DNA of 44,415 bases, from the NCBI GenBank assembly GCA_019912545.1, contig JAIOIK010000099.1:1-44415 (forward strand). Direction: 5' to 3'. Shown piece after piece: positions 8,349-16,922 of this stretch. The notes beneath the pieces are model-generated. The model was not told the DNA's origin, searched no databases, and saw nothing but the letters and a program-made list of their open reading frames with translations. This DNA comes from Ignavibacteria bacterium. Its GTDB lineage: Bacteria > Bacteroidota > Ignavibacteria > Tepidaquicellales > OLB5. The position numbers and the translations under genes were made by a program. Each line of letters begins with the position of its first letter. Positions within the stretch are counted from its first letter, which is position 1.

Positions 8349-8472
8349 CATAATTGGCAAAATGATTCGAGATCAAGCTCCTTTTTAATTGAAACTTTTA
8401 AACAAATATAATACTATTAGAAATTACAGGAAACTGAATAAGATGTTTCCGGGGTTTGCAGCATTAAAACAA

Positions 8473-8507
8473 AAATCCCCGGTACAAAACGCCGGGGATT
8501 TAATTTT
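8473..8507 (-). terminator. Rho-independent terminator of gyrA
   Basis: AAATCCCCGG (8473-8482) and CCGGGGATTT (8492-8501) form a perfect 10-bp stem with a 9-base loop. On the minus strand it lies ~28 bases after the gyrA stop and is followed by TTTTGTTTT. Confidence 0.9.
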
Positions 8508-8529
8508 CATTCAAACCAAATCGCTTAGT

Positions 8530-10977
8530 TTACTCAGCTTCATCATCTTCGCCAACAACACTGGCTACTGCGGAAATTGTATCGCCTTCATGCAGTTTAA
8601 TAAGTCTGACGCCCTGTGTATTTCTGCCCATTACGCGTATCTCACCAAGATTCTGCCTGATCATAATTCCCTTAGTAGTAATTATCATCAGATCATCATT
8701 ATCAACAACCTCTCTTATAGATATAACATTACCGTTCTTATCACTGGATTTCATTGTGATAACGCCTTTGCCGCCGCGTTTTGTCATGCGGTAATCCTGC
8801 AGGTCACTGCGCTTGCCGAAACCCTTATCTGTTACAACAAGTATTGTTGTACCTGCGCGTTTAACTGCTACAAGACCAACTACAAAATCCTTTTTATCAA
8901 GCCTTATAGCTCTAACTCCGGCAGCGGTCCTGCCCATTGAGCGTACATCGCTTTCGTTAAACCTGATAGCCATGCCCCCATGAGTGCCAATCAGCATTTC
9001 CTGTTTGCCATTGGTAAGCTGTACATCAATAAGCTTATCATCTTTACCCAAACTAATAGCTATTATTCCGCCTTTTCGTGTATTTTCAAAGTTACTTATA
9101 TCGGTCTTTTTCATAACACCCTGTTTAGTGACCATGGTGATATACATCTCATCGCCAAAATCCTTTATATTTAGTATGGCTGTTATTTCTTCTTCTTTGG
9201 TTTTACCGATATAATTCGCAACAGAATATCCTTTAGCTGTCCGGGATGCTTCCTGTATCTCATGCACTTTTAGCATATAGCATTTTCCAAGGTCGGTAAA
9301 AAACATCAGGTGATTGTGCGTAGAAGCCACAAACATGTGCTCAATGAAATCATCTTCCCTGGTTGTAGCCCCGATCATACCTTTGCCGCCCCTAGACTGT
9401 CTGCGGTAACCGCTAACAGGAGTGCGTTTAATATAACCGTTATGGCTAATTGTAATAACAACGTCTTCTTCTTTAATAAATTCCTTGATAAAGTCATCAT
9501 CGCTTATCTTCCGGGCATTCATCACAATTTCGGTTCTTCTTTCATCTCCATAGGTTTCTCTAAGCTGCTTAAGCTCATCGGTCAGAATCTCGCGCCTTAA
9601 CTGGTCGCTTGCAAGAATTCTCTTAAGTCTTTCGATGGTCTTTAAAAGCTCACGGTATTCTTCTTCAATTTTTTTGCGTTCCAGCCCGGTTAAGCGCTGT
9701 AGTCTCATTTCAAGGATGGCTTTAGCCTGAATTTCGGAAAGTTTGAATTTCTTCATTAATCTTTCCTGCGCTGTGGGGACATCCTTTGATTTCTTAATAA
9801 CTTCGATCACTTCGTCGATGTTATCAAGCGCTATCATGTAACCTTCAAGAATATGTGCGCGTTTTTCGGCAGCATTAAGATCGAACTTCGTACGGCGGAT
9901 AATAACATTCAGCCTGTGTGAGATGAAGCTCTCCATCATATCCTTAAGAGTAAGTACTCTTGGGATGCCATCAACTAGTGCAAGCAGTATTACACCAAAA
10001 GTAACCTGCATCTGTGTATGCTTAAACAGATTGTTCAGAATCACATTAGCTGCACCGCCGCGCTTAACATCAATTACAACTCGCAATCCGTCTTTATCAG
10101 ATTCATCTCTGACGTCCGAAATATCTTCTATCTTTTTATCACGAACTAAATGAGCGATGTTTTCTATCAGGTTAGCTTTATTTACCTGGTAAGGAAGCTC
10201 GGTAACTATTATGCTCTCCCTATCGCCTTTGCCAATTTCAATACCTGCCTTTGCGCGGATTATGATCTTTCCTCTGCCTGTTGTGTATGCATCTTTTACT
10301 CCTTCAAATCCCCATATGATACCGGCTGTCGGGAAATCCGGCGCCTTGATATACTTCATTATTTTCTCAACAGGGAGTGTCTTATCTTTTATCAGGGCTA
10401 TCAAGCCATCAACAACTTCAGTTAAATTATGTGGCGGAATATTTGTAGCCATACCAACTGCTATTCCGCTGGAGCCGTTTACTAACAGATTAGGAAGTAT
10501 TGCTGGCAGGACTGATGGCTCTGTTGTTGTATCATCGTAATTGGGAATAAAATCAACAGTGTTCTTATCAAGATCTGCAAGGATATTGTTTGAAATCTGC
10601 GCAAGCCTTACTTCTGTGTAACGCATAGCAGCGGGTGAATCGCCATCAACGGATCCAAAATTACCCTGACCGTCGACAAGCGGGTAGCGAAGTGAAAAAT
10701 CCTGTACCATACGCACAATAGTATCGTAAACTGCCTTATCACCATGAGGATGGTATTTACCAAGTACATCACCAACTACTCTTGCGGATTTTTTGTAAGC
10801 ACGGTTAGGCTGGAGCCCAAGTTCATTCATACCATAAAGCACACGCCTGTGCACGGGTTTTAATCCGTCGCGGACATCCGGCAGTGCGCGGGCAACAATT
10901 ACACTCATAGAATAATCGAGGTAAGAGCTTTGCATCTCTTGCTCAATATTAACAGGGATTATTTTTTCGTTAGCCAT
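8530..10977 (-). CDS. gyrA: DNA gyrase subunit A
   Basis: The 815-residue protein is the strand-cutting subunit that, with GyrB, introduces negative supercoils. The winged-helix/tower core includes the start [21 protein letters not shown] and catalytic Tyr120 in [10 protein letters not shown]. The long tower and coiled coil cover ~350-480. The C-terminal six-bladed pinwheel starts near 490, with a GyrA box QSRGGKG at 527-533. The canonical box is Q(R/K)RGG(R/K)G, so its second residue is Ser instead of Arg/Lys. In the quinolone-resistance region, [11 protein letters not shown] has Lys81 where E. coli has Ser83. gyrB is not in this window. A strong terminator follows; the upstream spacer has GAAATAGT-like repeats. 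Confidence 0.97.
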   Translation of the reverse strand: MANEKIIPVNIEQEMQSSYLDYSMSVIVARALPDVRDGLKPVHRRVLYGMNELGLQPNRAYKKSARVVGDVLGKYHPHGDKAVYDTIVRMVQDFSLRYPLVDGQGNFGSVDGDSPAAMRYTEVRLAQISNNILADLDKNTVDFIPNYDDTTTEPSVLPAILPNLLVNGSSGIAVGMATNIPPHNLTEVVDGLIALIKDKTLPVEKIMKYIKAPDFPTAGIIWGFEGVKDAYTTGRGKIIIRAKAGIEIGKGDRESIIVTELPYQVNKANLIENIAHLVRDKKIEDISDVRDESDKDGLRVVIDVKRGGAANVILNNLFKHTQMQVTFGVILLALVDGIPRVLTLKDMMESFISHRLNVIIRRTKFDLNAAEKRAHILEGYMIALDNIDEVIEVIKKSKDVPTAQERLMKKFKLSEIQAKAILEMRLQRLTGLERKKIEEEYRELLKTIERLKRILASDQLRREILTDELKQLRETYGDERRTEIVMNARKISDDDFIKEFIKEEDVVITISHNGYIKRTPVSGYRRQSRGGKGMIGATTREDDFIEHMFVASTHNHLMFFTDLGKCYMLKVHEIQEASRTAKGYSVANYIGKTKEEEITAILNIKDFGDEMYITMVTKQGVMKKTDISNFENTRKGGIIAISLGKDDKLIDVQLTNGKQEMLIGTHGGMAIRFNESDVRSMGRTAAGVRAIRLDKKDFVVGLVAVKRAGTTILVVTDKGFGKRSDLQDYRMTKRGGKGVITMKSSDKNGNVISIREVVDNDDLMIITTKGIMIRQNLGEIRVMGRNTQGVRLIKLHEGDTISAVASVVGEDDEAE

Positions 10978-11069
10978 ATATATTTAAAATTGTAAAATAG
11001 CGAAATAGTGCGATCGTGAAATAGTAATTATTGATTCCTTTAATCCGGTAATCTGAAAACAAGTTTATT

Positions 11070-11549
11070 TTATGTAACAGGTTTTATTTCCTGCATCGCT
11101 CTCAGCATTCCGATCTGTCCGGTATGGTAACAATCATGATACAATAACTGGCGGAAGAAAACAATTTTTTCTTCTGTTGATTCTAACAACGCATTGCCAA
11201 GTGAATTTATAACATCAATACATTCATCGTTCAATTCACGAAGCTTACTAATTTCATTCTGCCATGATGCCTCAGACTGGTCTTCGGGTAAAGCTTTCCA
11301 GTTATGTTCTTTTGCTTCCAGAGCAACTCCATCTTTAACGTATGTTAAAGCCCAATACTTCCAGTAAGCAATGTGTCTTACAATTTCCCAGATACAATGC
11401 CTGTCGGGAGCCGGAAGATATAATGCTTCGATGTAAGAAAGTCCTTCAAGCTGCTTTAAGAGGCTTGCCTGCCAGAAATTTTTACCTGTCGTGAAGAGTT
11501 TAAAATCATTTAAGTAAGATAAAACCGGATCAAGCTTTTCTGCTTCCAA
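11070..11549 (-). CDS. DinB-like (four-helix bundle) putative metalloenzyme
   Basis: The 159-residue protein has the three-histidine pattern of the DinB/YfiT superfamily: His59 in IWEIVRHIAYWKYW and the HxxxHxxQ helix YHDCYHTGQIGMLR with His138 and His142. Family members bind a divalent metal; known ones act as thiol-dependent S-transferases (bacillithiol or mycothiol type), but most are unassigned. The name DinB here is unrelated to DNA polymerase IV. The start is TTG 11549, as no ATG is available. It lies between gyrA and the PNP gene and is one of four DinB-like genes in the window. Confidence 0.8.
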   Translation of the reverse strand: MEAEKLDPVLSYLNDFKLFTTGKNFWQASLLKQLEGLSYIEALYLPAPDRHCIWEIVRHIAYWKYWALTYVKDGVALEAKEHNWKALPEDQSEASWQNEISKLRELNDECIDVINSLGNALLESTEEKIVFFRQLLYHDCYHTGQIGMLRAMQEIKPVT

Positions 11550-11635
11550 TTGCGCGATTAATTAGCTAAATTTTAGTAATTTGCTTTAGATGAGAAATAT
11601 CCTTTAAACACTTAAAATTTAACTAAAAATTAAGT

Positions 11636-12352
11636 TTAATTCAATTCAGAAATGAGTTCAGGAAGGATAGTATTAAGCTTTGCGGATGCAATTTTGGCAG
11701 TAGATAGAACGCTTTCATGTGAGGCGGGCATGACATAATTTTCCTTAAGCAAATTAGTAATTACAGAAATTGCCGCAACATTTAAACCTGCAGATTTGGA
11801 GGCAAATACCTCAGGTATAGTTGACATACCGGCAGCATCTATCATGAACTTCTTCTGCATTCTGATTTCGGATCTGGTCTCATAAGTTGGCCCCGGGTAA
11901 CATCCGTAAACACCTTCATGCAGTTTAATATTATTCTGAAAGCATATTTTCTTTAACTTTTTCATAAGATAACCTGAATATGGAAATTCAGGCTTATTGT
12001 AAATCAACTTATCAATAAAATTAATATGTGAAGTAATAAGCATAACATCGCCTTCGGCAAAATTTTCATTCAATCCCCCGGCAGCATTGGTAAGGATTAC
12101 ATTCTTCACATTCATATTTTTTGCTAGCTCAATATTCGAAGTTATCTCTTCATAGCTTTGCCCTTCATAAAAATGCCGTCTTCCCTTAAAGACAATAATA
12201 GTTTTACCTTTGTATGAACAAGTATATATCTGTTTATGATGTATGCCACTGGAATCTTCAAAGATCATCTTTTTATGTTCAAAAAGCCCCTGGTTTAGCT
12301 CAATTCCGGATCCCAAAATGAGAGCTAATACTATATTACTATTATTTATCAA
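11636..12352 (-). CDS. Purine nucleoside phosphorylase (trimeric, PNP/MTAP family)
   Basis: This enzyme phosphorolyses purine nucleosides to free base and ribose-1-phosphate for salvage. Signatures: N-terminal LILGSGI, KGRRHFYEGQSYEEI, LTNAAGGLNENFAEGDVMLI, YPGPTYETRSEIRM and DAAGMSTIPEVFASKSAG with ISVITNLL. The protein is 238 residues, about 30 shorter than usual, mainly from a shortened N terminus and a compact middle after FIDKLIYN. The only available start is TTG 12352, one codon after GTT and two after a stop. Substrate preference (inosine/guanosine or methylthioadenosine) is not resolved by eye. Confidence 0.88.
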   Translation of the reverse strand: MINNSNIVLALILGSGIELNQGLFEHKKMIFEDSSGIHHKQIYTCSYKGKTIIVFKGRRHFYEGQSYEEITSNIELAKNMNVKNVILTNAAGGLNENFAEGDVMLITSHINFIDKLIYNKPEFPYSGYLMKKLKKICFQNNIKLHEGVYGCYPGPTYETRSEIRMQKKFMIDAAGMSTIPEVFASKSAGLNVAAISVITNLLKENYVMPASHESVLSTAKIASAKLNTILPELISELN

Positions 12353-12525
12353 CTTAACTTATACACTTAAATTTATGTTTCAAAATAGTTTTATTTTTAG
12401 CAAATTTACATAGGAAAATGCGGTATGATATACAATTTTTTTATCGTATTTTGCTTACTGAAACAATAGGAAACAATTATTTGTTAGAGTTATAAAGTAA
12501 ATATAGTAAAAACTGACTAAAATAT

Positions 12526-13011
12526 ATGGTAACTGACTCGAGTATTTCAAAAGCACAGGAATATTTAGAAAAAGCGTACAAATTTCAAATGGATGGAAAT
12601 TATGAAGAGGCTGTTAGAAACTACAAACTTTCAATAGAATTCTTTCCAACGGCTGAAGCTCACACGTTTTTGGGGTGGGCATATAGTTTCCTTGGCGATC
12701 TTGACAGGGCTATTGATGAATGCAAGCTGGCTATACAGATAGATACTGATTACGGCAATCCTTACAACGATATTGGCTCTTACCTGATCCAGTTGGGCAA
12801 CTATGATGAAGCAATAACATGGCTTGAAATGGCATTAAAGGCAAAACGTTATGAGTCATATCATTATGCTCATTTAAATATGGGCAGGGCTTATGAACTA
12901 AAAGGATTATGGTTTGAAGCACTGGAAGAATACAAAACTGCAATGAAACTTGAACCAAAGTACGAGCTAGCCAAAAAGCTTTATTATACACTTCAGGGCA
13001 AGCTGAACTAA
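12526..13011 (+). CDS. Tetratricopeptide repeat (TPR) protein
   Basis: At 161 residues the protein is nearly all TPR helices. Units are recognisable from AYKFQMDGNYEEAVRNYKLSI, LGWAYSFLGDLDRAIDECKLA, IGSYLIQLGNYDEAITWLEMA and MGRAYELKGLWFEALEEYKTA, each with the G/A-Y-A pattern. There is no signal peptide, so it is likely a cytoplasmic protein-binding scaffold. It lies 34 bases before the M48 lipoprotein gene and may be co-transcribed. M48/TPR pairs are common (BepA fuses both), so it may be a partner of that protease; this is inference. Confidence 0.85.
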   Translation: MVTDSSISKAQEYLEKAYKFQMDGNYEEAVRNYKLSIEFFPTAEAHTFLGWAYSFLGDLDRAIDECKLAIQIDTDYGNPYNDIGSYLIQLGNYDEAITWLEMALKAKRYESYHYAHLNMGRAYELKGLWFEALEEYKTAMKLEPKYELAKKLYYTLQGKLN

Positions 13012-13045
13012 TTTTTATACGGCTTAACACTCAAACATTATCGTC

Positions 13046-13894
13046 ATGAATAATATCAAATGTAAACTAAGTTACAAAGGATACTATCCTTTTGTTTTTT
13101 TGATTGTGCTGCTTGCCGGCTCTGCACTATTTCAGAGCTGCGAACAGTCAAACATATTCTCAGATAAAGATGATGTGGAGCTTGGTGAGCAGTTTGATAA
13201 AGAGATAAAAGCAAACCCTAAAGATTTCCCAATGCTAAGCGGGCATGAAGATGTTAAAAGCTACATAAACGATATGGGCAAAGAAATCCTTAACTCGCCT
13301 AAAATAAAGAAAAGAAGTATATATCCGTATAATTTTCAGATCGTAAACGATACGATAATAAATGCGTTTTGCACACCTGGAGGATTTGTTTACGTCTATA
13401 CTGGTTTGATCAAATTTCTGGATAATGAATCAGCGCTTGCCGGAGTAATTGGCCACGAAATTGCGCATGCCGAAAGAAGGCATGTAACCCAAAGGCTTAC
13501 GGCATATTATGGAGTAAGCGCACTACTCAGCTTTATATTAGGAGGTAATCCGAGTGTGCTTGCTGAGGTTGCGGCTAATCTGTTCGTTGGACTTGCATTC
13601 CTCAAGAATTCACGTGATGATGAAACAGAAGCAGATTACTACTCAATTCGATACCTGCAATCAACTAAATGGTACCCGGGCGGCATTACTTTCTTTTTTG
13701 ACAAGATAAAAGAAGAGCAGCGGCAGAAAGGCACAACACCGGGTGATCTGGATAGATTACTTTCCACTCATCCCCTGCCAAATGACAGGATCACATTTGT
13801 AAACAGCCAGCTTTCAAAGATAAGTCCGAAACCTGACCCCACAAAAGGATTATTTACCGATGAATACCAGCGGATGAAGCAAAAACTCCCTTAA
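13046..13894 (+). CDS. M48 family zinc metalloprotease, probable lipoprotein (BepA/LoiP-like)
   Basis: The zinc site HEIAH is in VIGHEIAHAERRH (His137, Glu138, His141), with the third ligand Glu195 in DDETEADYYSIRYL. The N terminus has a hydrophobic signal followed by LFQSC, so Cys32 is a likely lipidation site. The sequence NAFCTPGGFVYVYTGLIKFL before the active site is typical of periplasmic M48 proteases that police outer-membrane protein assembly. A C-terminal motif STHPLPNDRI matches the family. The protein is 282 residues and lacks the BepA TPR domain; the gene just upstream encodes a separate TPR protein. Confidence 0.92.
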   Translation: MNNIKCKLSYKGYYPFVFLIVLLAGSALFQSCEQSNIFSDKDDVELGEQFDKEIKANPKDFPMLSGHEDVKSYINDMGKEILNSPKIKKRSIYPYNFQIVNDTIINAFCTPGGFVYVYTGLIKFLDNESALAGVIGHEIAHAERRHVTQRLTAYYGVSALLSFILGGNPSVLAEVAANLFVGLAFLKNSRDDETEADYYSIRYLQSTKWYPGGITFFFDKIKEEQRQKGTTPGDLDRLLSTHPLPNDRITFVNSQLSKISPKPDPTKGLFTDEYQRMKQKLP

Positions 13895-13929
13895 AATAAA
13901 AATAATTTTTAACTAAACAATTTTTTGAT

Positions 13930-14466
13930 ATGTACTACACACGCAGCAGACTTTATATTCTATTATCTTTTATAGCAATTTTCTTTGTTTCTGATACTAA
14001 CGGACAGGGAAAAGATGTTAACGACTACAATTACAAATTCACTTTCAGTATCCCTGATGGCTGGGAATCAATAGACATGAAGGAAACAACTGATAAAGAT
14101 GCAATTTCTTATTCATTCATGAAGAAGGACAAGAAGATGACAATAATGCTCCTTGCATTCAAGTTATCTTCAGTGAAAAATATCGATGACTTTATTTATA
14201 ACCTTGAAAAGGATATCAGTCTGAACATCCCTACAAAGAGCGGCGAATACAGCGAGCAGGATTTCGGGAAATATGATATGAAGAGCGCGAATTATAAAGA
14301 TAATAAGTTTGACGAAATGATCTATTACTTCAGGACAAAACTTCCTGAATCTCCGAACAATTATGTTTATATGGTTAGATTCATAACTGAGATGAAAGAT
14401 TTTAATACCGATTCAGAAACTGAAATTAAAAATATCATCAGCACTTTTAAACCTACTGCTGAATAA
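13930..14466 (+). CDS. Hypothetical secreted protein (178 aa, PsbP/DUF1795-like fold possible)
   Basis: A signal peptide is visible (LYILLSFIAIFFVSDTNGQ). The mature part opens with YKFTFSIPDGWESIDMKE, a pattern seen in small periplasmic proteins of the PsbP/DcrB-like type. It continues with alternating strands and an amphipathic helix (NIDDFIYNLEKDISLNI). No catalytic motif is evident. It follows the M48 protease by 35 bases and could be in the same transcript. The family suggestion is weak. Confidence 0.7.
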   Translation: MYYTRSRLYILLSFIAIFFVSDTNGQGKDVNDYNYKFTFSIPDGWESIDMKETTDKDAISYSFMKKDKKMTIMLLAFKLSSVKNIDDFIYNLEKDISLNIPTKSGEYSEQDFGKYDMKSANYKDNKFDEMIYYFRTKLPESPNNYVYMVRFITEMKDFNTDSETEIKNIISTFKPTAE

Positions 14467-14492
14467 ACAATCATGAATGGAGAGCAGCCGCC

Positions 14493-14927
14493 ATGTCAGT
14501 AAAACCAATTCCCGCAGGATTTGAGAATGTAATCCCCTTCCTTGTCTGCAATGACACCCAAAAGGTAATAGATTTCGCTGTAGATGTCTTTGGCGCTAAA
14601 GTTGATGATATCTCAAAAAACGATAAAGGTACGATCATGCACGCGACTATTCATATTCGCAGTAGCGCAATCATGCTCAGCGAGGCGAGCAAAGAATATC
14701 CTCCTAACTCGGCTATGATATATATTTACGTTGATAATGTTGATGATGTTTACAAAAAAGGAATTGAAGCAGGCGGTGAATCGTTAAGAGAACCAACAAA
14801 TGAATTTTACGGCGACCGTTCCTGCGGCCTGAAAGACATATCCGGAAATCAGTGGTGGATTGCATCGCATGTTGAAGATGTATCGCCTGAAGAAATTCAG
14901 AAAAGACAGAAAGAACTCAAGAAATAA
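14493..14927 (+). CDS. VOC superfamily protein (PhnB/glyoxalase-like)
   Basis: The 144-residue protein opens with FENVIPFLVCNDTQKVIDFAVDVFGAK, the classic beta-alpha-beta start of vicinal-oxygen-chelate proteins of the PhnB-like group. A second module holds IYIYVDNVDDVYKKGIEAGGES and ends in GLKDISGNQWWIASH. VOC proteins use a metal site for isomerase, dioxygenase or glyoxalase reactions, or lend resistance to antibiotics; the substrate is unknown. GGAG sits ahead of the ATG. A terminator follows, so this closes the transcript begun by the TPR/M48 genes or forms its own unit. Confidence 0.85.
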   Translation: MSVKPIPAGFENVIPFLVCNDTQKVIDFAVDVFGAKVDDISKNDKGTIMHATIHIRSSAIMLSEASKEYPPNSAMIYIYVDNVDDVYKKGIEAGGESLREPTNEFYGDRSCGLKDISGNQWWIASHVEDVSPEEIQKRQKELKK

Positions 14928-14944
14928 TTGAATTCAAATTTTCC

Positions 14945-14975
14945 AAAAGCCTGTATTTTGCAGGCTTTTTTGTTT
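14945..14975 (+). terminator. Rho-independent terminator after VOC gene
   Basis: AAAAGCCTG (14945-14953) pairs with CAGGCTTTT (14961-14969) around a 7-base loop, followed by a run of T's. It sits 17 bases after the stop codon. Confidence 0.9.
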
Positions 14976-14995
14976 TAGTTTAATTAAATTGCAGA

Positions 14996-15523
14996 ATGGA
15001 AAATAATATTTCAGAAAATACGCTGGTAAAGGAGTTTATCCGGCAATCAAATGAAAGAATTATACTTAATCTTCCAAGAATTGAAAAATGCCTGGATGAA
15101 TTGAACGATTATGAAATATGGACCCGTCAAAACAATTCATCTAACAGCATTGGTAATCTTATACTGCATTTGTGCGGTAATATAACCCAATATATAATTT
15201 CAGGACTCGGGGGCGAAACTGATAATCGCAACAGAGACGAAGAATTTGCAGCAAATGGAGGGTTTAATTCCCTTGAATTAAAAGATAAAATACGAAAAGT
15301 TATAAACAGATCTGCCGAAGTGATTGAGAGTCTCAGCGAAGAAGAACTTTTACAACAAAGGACATTGCAGGGTTACCAGATGACCGGGATCGCAGCAATC
15401 ATCCATGTAACAGAACACTTATCATACCATACAGGGCAGATTGTGTTCTATACAAAAATGCTCAAAGATATTGATACAGGTTTTTACAAAGGACTGAATC
15501 TTAACACTAAGAACTTAATTTAA
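14996..15523 (+). CDS. DinB-like putative metalloenzyme (DUF1572-like)
   Basis: A 175-residue four-helix-bundle protein with the metal triad pattern His58 in IGNLILHLCGN and His141/His145 in the HLSYHTGQI helix. It shares NLxLHLCGN and an NRNRDEEF-type segment with the protein at 26930, so those two are closer to each other than to the other DinB-like proteins here. The function is probably thiol-dependent transfer or hydrolysis on a small molecule, but no substrate can be assigned. It begins 21 bases after the preceding terminator and leads a run of small genes. Confidence 0.85.
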   Translation: MENNISENTLVKEFIRQSNERIILNLPRIEKCLDELNDYEIWTRQNNSSNSIGNLILHLCGNITQYIISGLGGETDNRNRDEEFAANGGFNSLELKDKIRKVINRSAEVIESLSEEELLQQRTLQGYQMTGIAAIIHVTEHLSYHTGQIVFYTKMLKDIDTGFYKGLNLNTKNLI

Positions 15524-15549
15524 CTAAATCCATAAACTAAATCTTATAA

Positions 15550-15951
15550 ATGGCAAAAGGAAACAAAGAAAGCCCCTGGAAACTGAAAACGCCTCCCGGT
15601 TCATCTGAATACGAAATGTATAAAGATATTAAAGACGGGAAAGAAGTGATTGTTTGTACAGTCGGGAAAACTGTATTACTTTATGACGCAATATGTTTAA
15701 ACGACCTTCATGCAATGTTGAAAAAGCACGGCGACTGGATGGAGCTCGGCAGCGCAGATGAACAAAAACCCGCAAAGGAAGGAACTATTGAAGCATGGGG
15801 AAGATCGCCGAAGAATCCAATAGGCGGCTGGTATGGCCTGAAAAAAGGTCTCAGAGGCAGGTTTGGTATGTATATTCCTCCACTAATGGAAGAACTTGGG
15901 CTTGCTGAAGTGGAACACAATCCGAGAAATAACCGAATGAGGGCAAAATAA
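15550..15951 (+). CDS. Conserved hypothetical protein (133 aa)
   Basis: I recall near-identical small proteins across distant bacteria but no function. It begins with SPWKLKTPPGSSEYEMYKD and ends in a strikingly regular block: HGDWMELGSADEQKPAKEG, then WGRSPKNPIGGWYGLKKGLR and GRFGMYIPPLMEELGLAEV. The density of Gly, Trp and Pro suggests strong structural or functional constraint. There is no signal peptide. The next gene starts three bases after its stop, so the two are probably translated together. Confidence 0.8.
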   Translation: MAKGNKESPWKLKTPPGSSEYEMYKDIKDGKEVIVCTVGKTVLLYDAICLNDLHAMLKKHGDWMELGSADEQKPAKEGTIEAWGRSPKNPIGGWYGLKKGLRGRFGMYIPPLMEELGLAEVEHNPRNNRMRAK

Positions 15952-15953
15952 TT

Positions 15954-16262
15954 ATGAAAACCGTAAGAGTTCAGTACAAGGTAAAGCCTGAGTTTGCAGA
16001 AACCAACAAGACAAATATTTCCAAAGTTATGGCTGAGCTTAGGAATCTGAATGATGAAGGTATTAAATACAGTACTTTTTTATTTGAGGATGGGCAAACT
16101 TTCTTGCATTTTGCAATGTTCAGGGATGATGACGGGCAAAAGAAGCTGAATGAGCTTGAATCATTTAAGAAATTCGGTGCGGAGCTCAAGGCAAGCGGCC
16201 CGGTTGAACCGCCGAAGCCGGAAGTACTGAATCTGGTGGATTCGTGTTATAATATATTTTGA
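15954..16262 (+). CDS. Small alpha-beta barrel-like protein (102 aa), unknown
   Basis: The ATG lies three bases after the previous stop, implying translational coupling. Residues 1-90 alternate strand-helix-strand (TVRVQYKVKPEFAETNK, STFLFEDGQTFLHFAMF, LESFKKFGAELKASG), matching the dimeric ferredoxin-like alpha+beta (ABM-type) fold. Proteins of this shape include monooxygenases and stress-response proteins; no catalytic residue can be singled out. It ends with a short tail VLNLVDSCYNIF. Confidence 0.75.
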   Translation: MKTVRVQYKVKPEFAETNKTNISKVMAELRNLNDEGIKYSTFLFEDGQTFLHFAMFRDDDGQKKLNELESFKKFGAELKASGPVEPPKPEVLNLVDSCYNIF

Positions 16263-16335
16263 AAACCGATTGAATTAAAGCAAAAAATAAGTTTTAACTT
16301 TCAATATTATTTTCTAAATTATAAATCAAAAACAA

Positions 16336-16722
16336 ATGGATAACAAATCAAATGCATTAAACTGGTTTGAAGTACCTGCGCTTGATATAGCAAGGGCTAA
16401 AGTTTTTTACGAGGCAATATTCGCTGTTCAACTTAGTGACATGCCCTCAATGAATGGGATGAAAATGGCAGCATTCCCTGCTGATTGGGCAAGCGGAAAA
16501 GTATCGGGAGCAATTGCAGAGACAGGTATGCACAAGCCTTCTCAGGATGGTGTTGTAATATATCTTAATACCGAGCCTGATATTCAAAGTGTAATAGACA
16601 GGATTGAACCCTCTGGCGGAAAAGTAGTTATGCCAAAAACTCAGATCAGTCCGGAAATTGGTTATATGGCCTTTTTTATTGATACTGAAGGGAATAAGAT
16701 AGGATTGCACTCTAGCAAATAA
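16336..16722 (+). CDS. VOC superfamily protein (glyoxalase/bleomycin resistance-like)
   Basis: A single-module VOC protein of 128 residues. LNWFEVPALDIARAKVFYEAIF is the standard first strand and helix; VIYLNTEPDIQSVIDRIEPSGG starts the second module, and PEIGYMAFFIDTEGNKIGLHS ends it with the expected glutamate/aspartate region. Homologues of this short form often regulate or detoxify small molecules. It follows the preceding pair by 73 bases; a weak hairpin lies after it. Confidence 0.85.
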   Translation: MDNKSNALNWFEVPALDIARAKVFYEAIFAVQLSDMPSMNGMKMAAFPADWASGKVSGAIAETGMHKPSQDGVVIYLNTEPDIQSVIDRIEPSGGKVVMPKTQISPEIGYMAFFIDTEGNKIGLHSSK

Positions 16723-16741
16723 TTTCATTTTAGATATGAGG

Positions 16742-16765
16742 AACCGGCGCAAGCCGGTTTCTTGA
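16742..16765 (+). terminator. Possible terminator after VOC gene
   Basis: AACCGGC (16742-16748) and GCCGGTT (16753-16759) form a 7-bp stem with a stable GCAA loop. The T tract is poor, so termination may be partial. Confidence 0.6.
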
Positions 16766-16838
16766 TAATCCTTTCTGAAAAAGTGCTGATAAGTCTATGC
16801 ATTAACAGTTATCAGACCAATAATTCAAAGACGGATGG

Positions 16839-16857
16839 TCCATACTAGAAATATGGA
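16839..16857. promoter_or_regulatory. Short inverted repeat upstream of the AraC-type gene
   Basis: TCCATA and TATGGA are perfect inverted 6-mers seven bases apart, ~65 bases before the regulator's start. This could be an operator, but a 6-bp match may be chance. Confidence 0.3.
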
Positions 16858-16922
16858 TGCACTTTTCTTTTAAGCAGAAAACAGTAAATTTAATTTGCAA
16901 TTTCAGATAAAACTCACACTCA

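Noticed and set aside
8389-10540. Several plus-strand open frames of 60-180 codons
   Set aside because: All lie opposite gyrA, whose conserved motifs are intact; these are shadow frames.
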